From: Phoronis australis
Taxonomy: Eukaryota > Phoronida > Phoronidae
DNA length: 48,957 nucleotides
Assembly (NCBI GenBank): GCA_002633005.1
Contig: NMRA01000472.1
Location: forward strand, 280,512 to 329,468
Direction: 5' to 3'
A program made the position numbers and the translations under genes. The notes under the pieces were generated by a model, which ran no database searches, had not been told where the DNA came from, and saw only the letters and a list, made by a program, of their open reading frames with translations. Below, in pieces: positions 24,506 through 36,600 of the stretch; position 1 is the first letter of the stretch; each line of letters opens with the position of its first letter.

Positions 24506-27500
24506 GTAAGTATATCGATGGTTGATTGATTGATTGTTGAGGTTAAATCTACCTGTATGGTAAGTTGCTGTTGTACAGTTTGTCTACATTCGTTCAGAAG
24601 TACATGGTGTAGGTCAACATGTCTCAGAATTATCATGGAAGTACAAATATATAAGGACATGGATTGTCTGCAGCTTACTCTCTGTGGTAGTATTATTGTC
24701 TCATTTTATTTCCGTTTGAGAATGAGACAAGTATGTTTCAAAATAAAGCGTGTGTCATTTAATCATGTTTTGTTCAGTTGCTTCACCGATGTTCTGTTGA
24801 GTGTAGAACTTTGTTCCGATGATACGAAATGAACGGAATAAAGGCTGTTAATGACGACAAGTGCGCTGTATTTAATCAATTTTGCACATCGAAAACAATA
24901 TAATAGGAACTATGCAATGTTAATTCCGACACAAAATTTCATGATTTTTTCAAAAAAAGGAAATTTTTGTGAATTAGTTCCTGAAGATTAGGCTCTGGCA
25001 TTGATTGGTTTGGTTTTGCGTTAGTAATGAAACGACATTTAGTCTTCACCTGCTCATCTCAGTCACTTGTGTTTTACAGTGAATAAAAACGCAGCAATCT
25101 TTTACTTCGACAAGCGATTAGAGCAGTGTACACCAAAAGCAATACCTATCCGGTCTCTGGTAGCCTACAATGAAGAGCTAGATGTGGCTGTATTGGAACT
25201 GGATTTCAACTCGCCTCTTACGGCAGCATTCACCAACTGTGAACAGATCAACAAGCTCTCATTACCGCCAGCATTGACAAACTTCAAGGCTATTTCTCAA
25301 CAAGAACAAGTACAGTTTGCTGGACATTCAGACAAAACTGGCCATAAAGTTGTCCAATTCCATTGTCCTGTTGTCCTCATGGATCCAGCAGATTTCTTGA
25401 AAACGGTAAAAAGTGGTGACATCATTTCACGCTAAGTAGTCACGTGTTTCTGCAGCATCTGCATGGTGATTGGCTGTACAGCAAAGCCATTCATAGTGAA
25501 GCACGTGTCCGTTTCTTTCACTTACCAAGACAATAATCCTTTAAGGACTTGATCAGTGAAAAAATTGTAACTTAGTCCGAAAATCCTTAACTCAAGATGG
25601 TGATTTTTGTAAATAATTACTTTTACGCCGTTAAGTGCTGCAAATAATCAATTTGCACAAGTAATTTACATGCATAACGTTCACTCACTGTGGGCATCAT
25701 ACATCTGCTCTTCAAATGGTCACGTGAGCGGCCAGCCTGTTTCAAGTGCCGCCGCGTGCTATTGTAATACAGATACATGTATCAAGGTTATGGGGAACCT
25801 ATCAACAAGTCTATGTATTTAACAAATTATCTAGAAAACTATATAAACTATATGTCAGCATATTTTCTGAGGGTAGAGAAGTCTGTAGAATTTTCCTTAT
25901 AACCAATCCGTCAGTAATCGTGTCATGTGTCCCAGTCTTTTTAGTAAAATTTAAAAAATAGGAACATTCATTGCAAAACAGCATCATCAATAACTCTATC
26001 AAACTTCATTTGAATTCCTAAAACCGCTTTGGTGTGGTGATGTAGTAATATCATCTGTCTACATCAGCCTCTGGCATGTTTACATTGGCGTTGTAGCTAG
26101 AGGTTGGTGCAAATAGACCAATAGAGTTTAGGGTGTTTATTTGATATTATGTTTCAAAAACCCTGTTACAGTTTTCTGAAACACAAGTTCGTTTTGGTCG
26201 CACGCAACTTGAGAATTCATCATGAAATCATAAAAACCCGCCTATTTTGAAAGCCTCCCATCTACCAAGTGGTAGATTATTAAATGCCATTATATACCTA
26301 AGCTTGTTTTGAAAACATTATTGAGAATAATATCAGAGGGTTTCACGTAAATCCGCACAGCCCTTTCCGACAGAGACATGATGTTCAGAAGTTGCCTAAA
26401 AATGGACATTTTCATAGGGTCCTACTTCACCTTAAACTTCGCGAAATAGAGGAACAATATTACACATGTTTCAATACAACACAGATGGCCATCTAGTTGC
26501 AGCTCAAGTCATTTCAACATTTGACCAGGTCAGGGGCCCTGGACGTCTGGTTGGCTTGATATATCCTCAAATTGGGAACACCCCGTTATTCAGTCATACA
26601 ATGTTTACTTAAATGTAGAATTTTATCCCCTCCTAGTGCTGTAACAGTATTGAGTAATATCGAGCTGGCTTTGTGTCTTGCCTCGTTAGCCTATCATAAG
26701 CTCTGAAAGTGTGAAGGTGCGCAGAACTACTTCAAAATGGCTACATCCGGGTGCCATTTGTGGTGCATAGCTGGATGCTGCATACAGTTTCAGATAGTGA
26801 CTCATTGTCTGTTATGACACGCTATTTGTCGCAAATAACATGGACAAGCATCAGTGAATGATTGAAGCATGGCTGGTTTTCAACATCAAGAAACTCCTAT
26901 ATCGACAAATAATACTATTTATTTTTAAGAATGGAGTCCTTTTTATTTAACCCACGGTCACACGGTTTTTGTGATTGTCGCCAGATGATACCCTATCCTG
27001 TATCTCTTTTATATTCAAATTGGGACGCATGGTTAGCACATTGTGCTCTTTGTGCGGTTTTATCGGTTTAGTTTTGTCCATAATGAGCAAAGGTCTCTTA
27101 GGGGCCCCAGAATTTAATACGTCGATCGCCGGGCTGAATGGATATGTTGTACTGTTATCAATCGGACAGTTGGCTAAAGTTCGGTTACACGGTTTGCAAG
27201 GAACGCAAAAATATATCAGGCGACATATTTTCAGATTTTCAATGATTGTATGCAAAAAATGATAAATCACTCGTTTACACATTTCAGATTAGCGATCTGA
27301 AACAATGGGCTCAGAAAGTATTTCCTGGGTTTGAGGCATACTCAAAAATCGACGACCCACATCGAACACTTTACAGAACAAGTCCAAAATTTGGCCATGG
27401 CAGCTCAGGAAGTCCTGGTTTTGTACCCGATGACGAACAGGAGGCTAGCGTGGCTGTGATACAAACACGTGGATTCCCGGATCTGCCAGACTATCACTCT

Positions 27501-27629
27501 GTGCCTGAAAATCAAATCAAGGCTCGCATGGTTGAGCAAGGCATCAGGATAGAGGCAGTGTATGATTTTCTCCATGCCAGCCACCCAGTATTATGCAGGG
27601 ATATTTTTGGTCTTGTTAGACCCAGTTAG
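24269..27629 (+). CDS. Trypsin-fold serine protease gene (FAM111/HtrA-like), three 3' exons
   Basis: Three exons (24269-24505, 25080-25405, 27288-27629) splice in frame into about 300 residues that form one chymotrypsin-fold protease. All triad motifs are seen: the His motif TNYHV after GSGFRVG, the Asp motif LDVAVLEL, and the Ser motif FGHGSSGSPGF. The FRVG-x-TYVMTNYHV style and the single-domain length resemble intracellular FAM111-type or HtrA-type trypsin-like domains more than secreted trypsins: no signal peptide, no Arg/Lys-Ile-Val-Gly-Gly zymogen cleavage site and no regular disulfide Cys are visible. Both junctions are consistent (phase 1 and phase 0). The first exon begins inside a codon, so an upstream exon carries the start; none is convincing, although the frame is open back to about 24043. 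Placement in FAM111 is a motif-level inference. It lies downstream of the ankyrin gene on the same strand; whether they share a transcript is open. Confidence 0.85.
25080..25405 (+). CDS. Protease exon B with catalytic Asp
   Basis: The acceptor is gttttacag; 326 nt. It contains YNEELDVAVLELDF (Asp of the triad), then a second beta-barrel strand region (VQFAGHSDKTGHKVV). The donor acg|gtaaaa is weaker than its neighbours, but it restores the frame of exon C exactly. Reading through it meets a stop at 25433-25435. Confidence 0.83.
26947..27282 (-). other. Minus-strand ORF in the last protease intron, possible element fossil
   Basis: Open frame of 111 codons with protein-like composition (VPCKPCNRTLANCP; NVLTMRPNLNIKEIQDRV). 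The opposite strand is open over much of the same stretch. It could be a retroelement fragment or chance; no domain is recognised. Confidence 0.18.
27288..27629 (+). CDS. Protease exon C with catalytic Ser, terminal exon
   Basis: The acceptor is catttcag; 342 nt ending in TAG at 27627-27629. It holds FGHGSSGSPGF, the nucleophile Ser with its oxyanion-hole glycine, then VAVIQTRGFP, the strand that lines the specificity pocket, and a C-terminal helix (IRIEAVYDFLHAS). A possible AATAAA lies at 28249. Confidence 0.9.
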   Translation: MSDLKQWAQKVFPGFEAYSKIDDPHRTLYRTSPKFGHGSSGSPGFVPDDEQEASVAVIQTRGFPDLPDYHSVPENQIKARMVEQGIRIEAVYDFLHASHPVLCRDIFGLVRPS

Positions 27630-28248
27630 TAATTGTGCTGACAGTTTGCCTGTATGCATACTAAAAGTGTATTCCCTCTGTGTATTCACTCAAATTCCAC
27701 TACATTCTTTGGGTTATTAAGATTACTCTGATAAGTGGTGGTGCACACAAGTCAAGTCGCTCCATTGCATTGCTTCAGCAGGTTACACAATAGAAATTTG
27801 GATACTATCGGCAATGAGGCAGTAAATGCAATGTGCGTGATTCCATCTCCTGTAGATTGTTAACCAAAGTCATTTTGAACAAAGATTTAAGGTTTTATAG
27901 CGTTAGGGTCAACAATTAGTGGCGGCGAAAGTATGTTGGCCCAAAAATATACTCACTCTTCACTACATTGCCAGGAGGTCAAATACGTTTCCCGTGGGTC
28001 AAATTCTGCGCCCGGACCTACTGTGCAGTTACACCTTGTAGTGTAAGTGAGTGCGTGAGCCATTGCGTGCTCTGTATGCACAGAAATGACAAACGACTCA
28101 ATTTTGGAGAATGAAAATTTATTGCGCAGTTCCACTGGAAACTAAAACACTTCAAAGTTGTGCACAATTCTTCCTTGGCCTGTTAGGAGTTGAATCCTCT
28201 TTCCCCTGCTCTTGGTGAATTACAAACCACTAATCCTGTTCCTAAATC

Positions 28249-28254
28249 AATAAA
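28249..28254 (+). terminator. Candidate polyadenylation signal AATAAA for the protease gene
   Basis: It is the first AATAAA I see on the + strand after the protease stop codon, about 620 bases downstream. It is a motif match only. Confidence 0.35.
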
Positions 28255-28884
28255 CAATGCATTTACTATCATTTGAATTTGTGAGTATACTTTTGGGACA
28301 ACCTGTGGAACTGTCAAAATTTCGTCGAAGATTGTCATTGAGAGTAATTTCAGATAGGCAAAAATCGTTAATCTATTATGCTATATGGGGATCGGACGAC
28401 AAAGATTTTCTGAATTTCATCGTGCAGGTAAGTTCATTGAGGCACCATCTTTTATTACCATCAGTCGATTTCGGTAAATACATAAACCTGGCAGAAAAAT
28501 CTTGCATAAAAGGCATGCAAACCTTTTCTTTTATTGCAGATACACTAAATTGGTTGAAACTGTTCAGCGCTAAAATATTCCCACGTACTACTGCGAGGCG
28601 TGGTATTTTCATGCGTAGAAGGATGTAAAAATGGTTCTCTGTAAAGTTTTGTTAAGAGTTTCCTCCACAAACAGGTAGACGCGCTTGTGGAATGAGGTAG
28701 ATTGACATTGCTGGTTAACAGACTCATTTGAGTAATTAAATACAAATAACGATCTTTGCCAAAAATACTTACTTCCTATCATAAATATGGTCAATGGTAC
28801 TTTTGTAAACATAATGTAATCAAAGGTATAAAAGAGTAAGAACTTTTTATCGAAGACGCGAATCTATTGTCAAAATGTAAAAAG

Positions 28885-28900
28885 TGTGCGCATGCGCACA
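28885..28900. promoter_or_regulatory. Palindrome resembling an NRF1 site
   Basis: tgtgcgcatgcgcaca is a perfect 16-bp palindrome containing the GCGCATGCGC core bound by NRF1-type factors in animals. There is no gene start next to it, so a regulatory role is speculative. Confidence 0.3.
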
Positions 28901-29688
28901 GAAGTGCTTATGTTATGATTTGTAATGTGGTCTTCTTCCACTGCCTTGTAACATGAAAAAATTGATATTGCTGTAAATATGTAAATTGGAAACAAAAAAC
29001 GTGTTGTTTATCAAAACAGAATACTATAAGCAATTCTCGAAGTCATACAGATTTGTGACGCGCAACCGGAGGAACATAAAACTGGGCATCCCCTGGGATT
29101 TGGGAGTTCTTCCAAGAAAATGTTTGAGCTTTTTTCAAGTTCACAGCTCGGGGACCCGTATACGCCATGGGGGACCGTCGGTGAGGAACACTTTCCCAAC
29201 ATTTTTATGCGTCCACAGGGTTCTTCTGGACGTTCGATTACTGCGAAAACCGCTGGACAGATTTTGACAAAACGTCACAGAACAATTTTTTTAACAAAAC
29301 ATTTGCCCAAATTATTGTCAAAATGATGAGTTTAGCGAAATATGACAAAGAGACAACGTGGCAGAGATGCATCAGCATCAGTCAATGTTCGTTCAATTTG
29401 ACAGCAGTTCGAGGTGCAAACGTATTTTCTATTGTGGTATGGTCTTCAGTGACGTAACTGTATTGCAAGGTAGCCTAGTACTTTATAACTTGCCATAGGA
29501 GGGGCATTTGAAGTTGAGCCCTACTTCATTAAGCCCCAAATGTTCTTCAACAAATATCTTCACCTAGGAATGTCCTTAATCTATACAAACTTTTGCTTAA
29601 TCTACGCCTACACGGAAATGACGCACACACTACATTCATATGAGCATGGTAACCTCCAATAAAAACAAGTCGGCGGAAGTAAATCATA

Positions 29689-29694
29689 TTTATT
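29689..29694 (-). terminator. Candidate polyadenylation signal (AATAAA on - strand) for UBR4
   Basis: It is the first AATAAA I see on the minus strand downstream of the UBR4 stop, about 0.9 kb away. If used, the 115-codon minus-strand open frame at 29922-30269 would lie in the 3'UTR. Confidence 0.35.
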
Positions 29695-30607
29695 TCATCC
29701 TATTAGTAAGCACAATCAACACTGAGGGGCTAATGGTGTCTAGGTGTTGCTGACGTCACAGAACACGATATGGAAATGGCAAAGACTAAGAATTATCATC
29801 TGGGTAGCGTACATTGTATTCTATTGTGGCCTAAAACAAATTAACGCTGAGAAGAATACCAAAATGTCAAGACAAGTATTGACTTGAAAGTGATTAAAAA
29901 TTTTCTTTTAGTTCAACTGACCTAAGCCAGAGTCAAGACTAAGCAATGTTGCTGTTCAACATGTTCAGAGATGAATGTATCTATATTGTACCTACAGGAA
30001 TTTAACACAAGGAACAACAAGAATAAAGCTATAACACCAATAGCGAAAATTAAGCAATCCATGTTGTAGGACTTGAAACTTGAAATGCAAAGGGTGGATA
30101 AACTAAACAAAGTTTTAAACATCAAAAGGTTAACAGAATCAAGGTCAGCTCCAATGCTAAACAAACTATCAGGCAAGGTAAACACAGTCACTTCACTAAC
30201 AGCAAACCACACCCTTTGAGTAACATCACTCCTGCTTTTAGTATTAAACTCCCTCTTCACACACTTCAAATGGAATCAAGTTAAAAGGGATTATGGGAAA
30301 TATTGCCCCAATGTAGGATGCACATTATTTTGTTGATATTTTAAAATTTTGTGGCATTGTTTTTCATTAATGGTCATTAGGACATGTGATGTGGCCACCA
30401 AGTGGCGTGCAGACCAGACTTTTTAGGGGAAGAATACGAACAGCTTAAGGCAAAACAGTACTTGTCACTCTCTTGAAAAATGGAACACTAACATCTACTA
30501 CCTGTTTTGATACGACTGCAACCAGAGAATTGAGTCAGGTTTTGAACTCATACGGAACATTTTGAAGGAAAATAAGCAAGGATAACTGTTGCCATTAGAT
30601 ACTGTTG

Positions 30608-30669
30608 TTATAGGGAGGCTAGGAGTTCTCTGAGGTAACCATCCGGGTCTGTGATAGTTTCCAGAAGCC
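30608..30669 (-). CDS. UBR4: UBR4 window exon 24, terminal exon with stop
   Basis: 62 nt, acceptor ttttgcag. It encodes [19 protein letters not shown] and a TAA stop at 30608-30610, matching the family C-terminus (LLSEITDPESFLKDLL...). Confidence 0.93.
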
Positions 30670-33600
30670 CTGCAAAATAAAGTAAGTTGTTCACAGATCA
30701 TCTAAGGAAACAAACCCCAAAAATATGGCCAATATCATGCAAATCAAGAACCAGGGAACTCAGTAATTGGCAAATGTACAGCCATGTAATGACCTCACTA
30801 GCAACATCTACTGCTAGACCATGTCGTGTCCCTATTGTGATCTTTGGCTAGAGAGATTTTGTGATCTCAAAAGCACCTGGTCTGCTGCAAGACCATGTGA
30901 AGTGACTGACGCCATGTATGGCTAGTCAGAACACGTGATCTCGCAAGTGCCATCTGCGAGACCATGGGATGTCACTAGCGCCATCTGCGAGACCATGGGA
31001 CATCAGTCATACCACCTGTGCTAGTGACATCATGAGATCTCACAAACATCTGCTGCTAAACCATGGGATGTCACTAACGCCATCTGTATGTATCCAGATC
31101 ATGTGACCTCAAAAGCGTCATCTACTAGTAGACCATGAGATATCACTAGCATGTAACTAGCTGCAACTATAGCAGAGCTGCACCCTGTGATCTCACTCAG
31201 AGTGCAACCTATTGCAGAGCAGACCTTATATAACCTCAGTGGATTTGACTCGTACACATTATACCCTATCTGAAATGAACTTCGTTTTGGCAAACCTAAC
31301 TAATGGAATGTCTAGAAAAAGCTAAAGGTTTGTTTCTAGCAAAACTTCCAGAATAGCACTTTACATCATTCTTAACACTGTTTAAATGTGTTTAGAAGGC
31401 AAAATACATTTGTGGCGAAACCGCGAACAAACATCGATTGAATGTGTTTCAATAATGCAAAAAGTTAACAACTTTTTAAAAAAAATCAAAGCTAAAACTT
31501 AAATGATAATTATTTGAATACGATTTTTGTCATTTGGAAATAATCCAGAACCACATGCCAAGTCTTTGCGAACCAAGTCTCTCGGCAACCAGAGGGTGCC
31601 TATACATGCACACTCACCAACCACGTCGCAGAATTCCGCAAATGTCTCACAAGGCAGCACTTCCTGTTCATACACCGTCAACAGCCGGTCGCCAAGATCC
31701 ATCATTCCTCGCTCGTCAGCGCGGATCTGATCCGCCAGCCCACTGGACCATGTGCCGTCTGAGCCCACAGTGGCTTTCTGAAAAGTGACGCCATAACTGC
31801 CAGTTACAAATTCCAAAAATGGGTTAAATTTTGAAAGAAATGATTTTAAGCTAAACTTTAGCGTTAAATACTAACTACGGGCAATAGCATAGTGACGTTA
31901 ACTGCCCTTCAATCATTACACACCACAAAGCTTGCATAGTAATCATATGTAATAGAATTACACATTACTGTTAGTATAAGTAATACCTGAGTAATAAAAT
32001 AACGTACACTGCTATTAATGCAATTCAAACATCGAAATCCCAACATTCCCAATAAGCAACAAATTTTGTGGCTTCAATTTCATAAACTAAAATCAACCCA
32101 AAAGTGTTCTGCTGGGTTCAATCTTCGCCTGGGCAGCAGACGATGATTTTACCTTGAACATGACATTGATCACACCGTCGACGAGAGAGAAAAAGACAAG
32201 GTAGGGCTTGTAGACAGTGTACTCTTGAACCTCTCTGTTGGTGAGACTGGAATGAGAACACACGTGTTACTACTAGGATCACCCACACTTACTGCGCGTA
32301 CGACGCAGCTTTTCTGAAAATGCATTTTTTCAAAATAAAAATCGTTTTGCACAGCTTAACTCATTGCTAATGACTGAATTCATCAGAGAAAAGTGCACAC
32401 TTCAGTTAACTTCATAAAAATTAATGAAAGTTGGGTCCATCAAATTCTTGAGGCACATTTCCCCTCAACAGAACTCACTAAATAAAACACAGTGAAATAT
32501 GACAATTTCTTTTAAGCATGATACGTCAGTTCAACATTTGCAGTATAGAGGCCGAAAACCAAGTGTAGCAAATTCTACCTAGCAGTGCCTGGTGGAGACA
32601 CCTGCTGGACGTGGGCTGTAATCAACAGGCGTTTGAGAAAGTCTGCACGCTGCTCGTTCCATTTGTCACGTGGCAGCACTAAGATAGCCATGACCATCCA
32701 ATAGAGGGCGCTTTCCACCTGCAAATACCAACAACAACAGCGTATCAAGCACACTGTAACTGGAACATCCAGTGACCAGAGTATAGTGACTCATTGGCAA
32801 CTTGTACAAATTTGCTGACTCAGTAACCTACCAAACTCATATGGTTTATAATCTATCCAAACCTACCAAACTCATATGGTTTATAATCTATCCAAACCTA
32901 CCAAACTCATATGGTTTATAATCTATCCAAACCTACCAAACTCATATGGTTTATAATCTATCCAAACCTACCAAACTCATATGGTTTATAATCTATCCAA
33001 ACCTACCAAACTCATATGGTTTATAATCTATCCAAACCTACCAAACTCATATGGTTTATAATCTATCCAAACCTACCAAACTCATATGGTTTATAATCTA
33101 TCCAAACCTACCAAACTCATATGGTTTATAATCTATCCAAACCTACCAAACTCATATGGTTTATAATCTATCCAAACCTACCAAACTCATATGGTTTATA
33201 ATCTATCCAAACCTACCAAACTCATATGGTTTATAATCTATCCAAACCTACCAAACTCATATGGTTTATAATCTATCCAAACCTACCAAACTCATATGGT
33301 TTATAATCTATCCAAACCTACCAAACTCATATGGTTTATAATCTATCCAAACCTACCAAACTCATATGGTTTATAATCTATCCAAACCTACCAAACTCAT
33401 ATGGTTTATAATCTATCCAAACCTACCAAACTCATATGGTTTATAATCTATCCAAACCTACCAAACTCATATGGTTTATAATCTATCCAAACCTACCAAA
33501 CTCATATGGTTTATAATCTATCCAAACCTACCAAACTCATATGGTTTATAATCTATCCAAACCTACCAAACTCATATGGTTTATAATCTATCCAAACCTA

Positions 33601-36600
33601 CCAAACTCATATGGTTTATAATCTATCCAAACCTACCAAACTCATATGGTTTATAATCTATCCAAACCTACCAAACTCATATGGTTTATAATCTATCCAA
33701 ACCTACCAAACTCATATGGTTTATAATCTATCCAAACCTACCAAACTCATATGGTTTATAATCTATCCAAACCTACCAAACTCATATGGTTTATAATCTA
33801 TCCAAACCTACCAAACTCATATGGTTTATAATCTATCCAAACCTACCAAACTCATATGGTTTATAATCTATCCAAACCTACCAAACTCATATGGTTTATA
33901 ATCTATCCAAACCTACCAAACTCATATGGTTTATAATCTATCCAAACCTACCAAACTCATATGGTTTATAATCTATCCAAACCTACCAAACTCATATGGT
34001 TTATAATCTATCCAAACCTACCAAACTCATATGGTTTATAATCTATCCAAACCTACCAAACTCATATGGTTTATAATCTATCCAAACCTACCAAACTCAT
34101 ATGGTTTATAATCTATCCAAACCTACCAAACTCATATGGTTTATAATCTATCCAAACCTACCAAACTCATATGGTTTATAATCTATCCAAACCTACCAAA
34201 CTCATATGGTTTATAATCTATCCAAACCTACCAAACTCATATGGTTTANATACACACACACCACACTCATCTGGTGCACAATCTATACACACCCACCACA
34301 CTCATCTGGTGCACAATCTATAATACAACAAAGCACACAACTTACCTCAAATGCTGCTTCCACCCACTTCTCCTTGGGCAGTTCCAGAAACGTTGTTAAG
34401 TTCTTCTCTTCTCGGGAAATCATGCGAGTGCTGCGACAGAAAAGACATCATTGATAGATTTAATGAGATATTTAAAGGGACAGTAGCACTCTCATTGTCA
34501 GACACTACACCCCAATCATTACAGTCCACGCCATAACAAGTCAAATCCAAACCTGTACCTCAGACACTGGGCACGCATAGAACGCACAACTTGTTAAAGA
34601 TCCCCTTTCTTTTATATTCGCCAATTTAGAACACAGCATGAATTTCGTCAGTCGAAAGATATGAGTGAAATATCAACAAGTTTTAACTTTCAGCTCTGTG
34701 TTTGCCTGATTCATCCATTAACTTTTGATTTTTTCCTAAAGTGCAGGCCTCTTTACATATGGCAACAGTTGAGTGATTACCCAGAAAGCATCAGTAAGCT
34801 GTTACTCACTAAGGCGGACATTTTAAGTGACGGTGCACTACAAAAATTAAAAAATTAACCAAAAATTGATAGTAAATTGAAAACATCTGGAGTTGCATTG
34901 AATGAGCATTACTTAGGCTGAAGTTTCGACTGCACAAACTAATTGAGTTAAAATCCATTTTCAAAAGTTTAATAACTGAAACAAAGCGGAACGTGTATCT
35001 TTAAAAAGATAAACTTTGTGGTAAAGGTACAATATAAACAATTCCTGTCGCATTTTAGTTGTAAAAAGTCCGGGAACACCTCTTTCCAATACTGAGATTA
35101 GTGACTTTTGGCAACGGTAAAAATATGAAAAAATTGAATTTTCGACTTTCAAATCGTGCTGAATTGTAGCGCTTACGTATTTAAGACATAAAGAGCCACG
35201 TGGATCATGTGTGGTAACAAGTGCATGTTGCTATGGCGACCACCTCCGCCGCTGTCCTCGCTGAAGGAGCGCTCAAATGCGAAGCGCAGTAGCAGTAGCT
35301 TGATGTCATGTACCGTCAGACTGTAACTGGTGTCGCGCACACCCGTACACTCCTGCAGGTATGTGTTGTGTCTGCAACCACATAGGGTATCATCAGGTAG
35401 AATTAATTATCATAAATTATAATATAATTACCATTAAATTACAATAAAACCTCAAAAAGAATTTTGATTCCTAAAGGAAGAGCTGACAGTTCGCGTGGTC
35501 CCCTTGGTCATTTCAGTCTTTAAGAACACTGACCGACACTTCCTTTCAAACCCAAAGATCCAGGCTTACAGTACCTTAATGTCACCTTGCAATAATTTTG
35601 ACATGAAGTGCGTCCCTCGTTGTTCAGAGCACTGTTTGGTGTCTGACACGAACTGGTAATTCTGGTAGGCTGAGCACTTTCAAACCTGTTAATCTCAGTT
35701 TGGAGAAGTACCAAGAAAGCAAGTGGAATTTTAATGTCATCATTATGCTATGTCTCACCTAGCTAGACAGTTGGCGAAGGCTGATTCAGGCACATCGAGG
35801 CCCCAGAGGGGTAAGAGACCATTACATTTGGTGTTGGCATTCTGGAGGGCAGCACTCTGCCACTCATCTCGACCCCCACGAGCCAGTCTGAAAAGGAACA
35901 AAGTGTTCAGCTGAATACATTTAGAATTTGCTGTAGTTTGATGGCCAGAACTTTTACATCAATATGACGAGAGTGGATAAGGGCACTCAATTGTTGGCAA
36001 TGAAATATCACTAGCTCACAACACACTTTGCGTCTTACTCACCTCACAACAGGCACGTGAAAATCAACATGGACAAGGTTGAAGTGCGAGACCGCGGAGA
36101 AACCCTGTGTCGTACTCACCTAACTGCAGCCATGTGACAATCGACGTGGATAAGGTTGAAGTGAGAGACTGTGGAACAACCCTGTGTCTTGCGTGACTTG
36201 TTCTCATACTCCTCCAGGGCTGCACGCTTGGTGAACGTGTAGACAGCAAGCACCTGTGAACAAGGGTGTAACATACAGAACAGTAAAGTACAGTCTACAC
36301 TTGGTGAACGTGTAGACAGCAAGCACCTGTGAATAAGGGTGTAACATACAGAACAGTAAAGTACAGTCTACACTTGGTGAACATGTAGACAGTAAGGACT
36401 AATTTTGTAAATGGGGAATAACATATACAAATCCGTAGTCTAAACGTTGTCAGTGGAAGTAAATTTGTGTTGTAGCAGGTAGGTTGAGCCATGCTCACCA
36501 ACAACACTGCTAGATAAATAACAATTATACCACCTTGTACACAATCATCCAGTCATCCACTAATCTCAAAGGCACTAAACATGGGAACTCATCTGACACA

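Larger units (their letters stand above)
27630..30607. other. Convergent intergenic region
   Basis: It lies between the protease stop and the UBR4 stop and holds the 3'UTRs of both genes. A 123-codon + frame at 28257-28628 contains a good donor-like site (gtgcag|gtaagt, about 28427) but no recognised protein. A 16-bp palindrome lies at 28885. No gene is supported. Confidence 0.5.

Noticed and set aside
28257-28628. 123-codon + frame with a gtaagt site
   Set aside because: One donor-like site alone is not enough; there is no acceptor, no partner exon and no recognised protein.
29922-30269. 115-codon minus frame with a hydrophobic segment
   Set aside because: It lies just downstream of the UBR4 stop, probably within its 3'UTR; no splice sites or family support.
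32825-34248. Perfect direct repeats suggesting a CRISPR array
   Set aside because: The units are contiguous with no unique spacers, lie in a eukaryotic intron and have no cas genes; this is a tandem satellite.
36043-36113. Alternative last part of UBR4 exon 17 used in mutually exclusive splicing
   Set aside because: The copy has a donor but no acceptor and no 5' half, and a key zinc-ligand Cys is Phe; it is better explained as a duplication relic.
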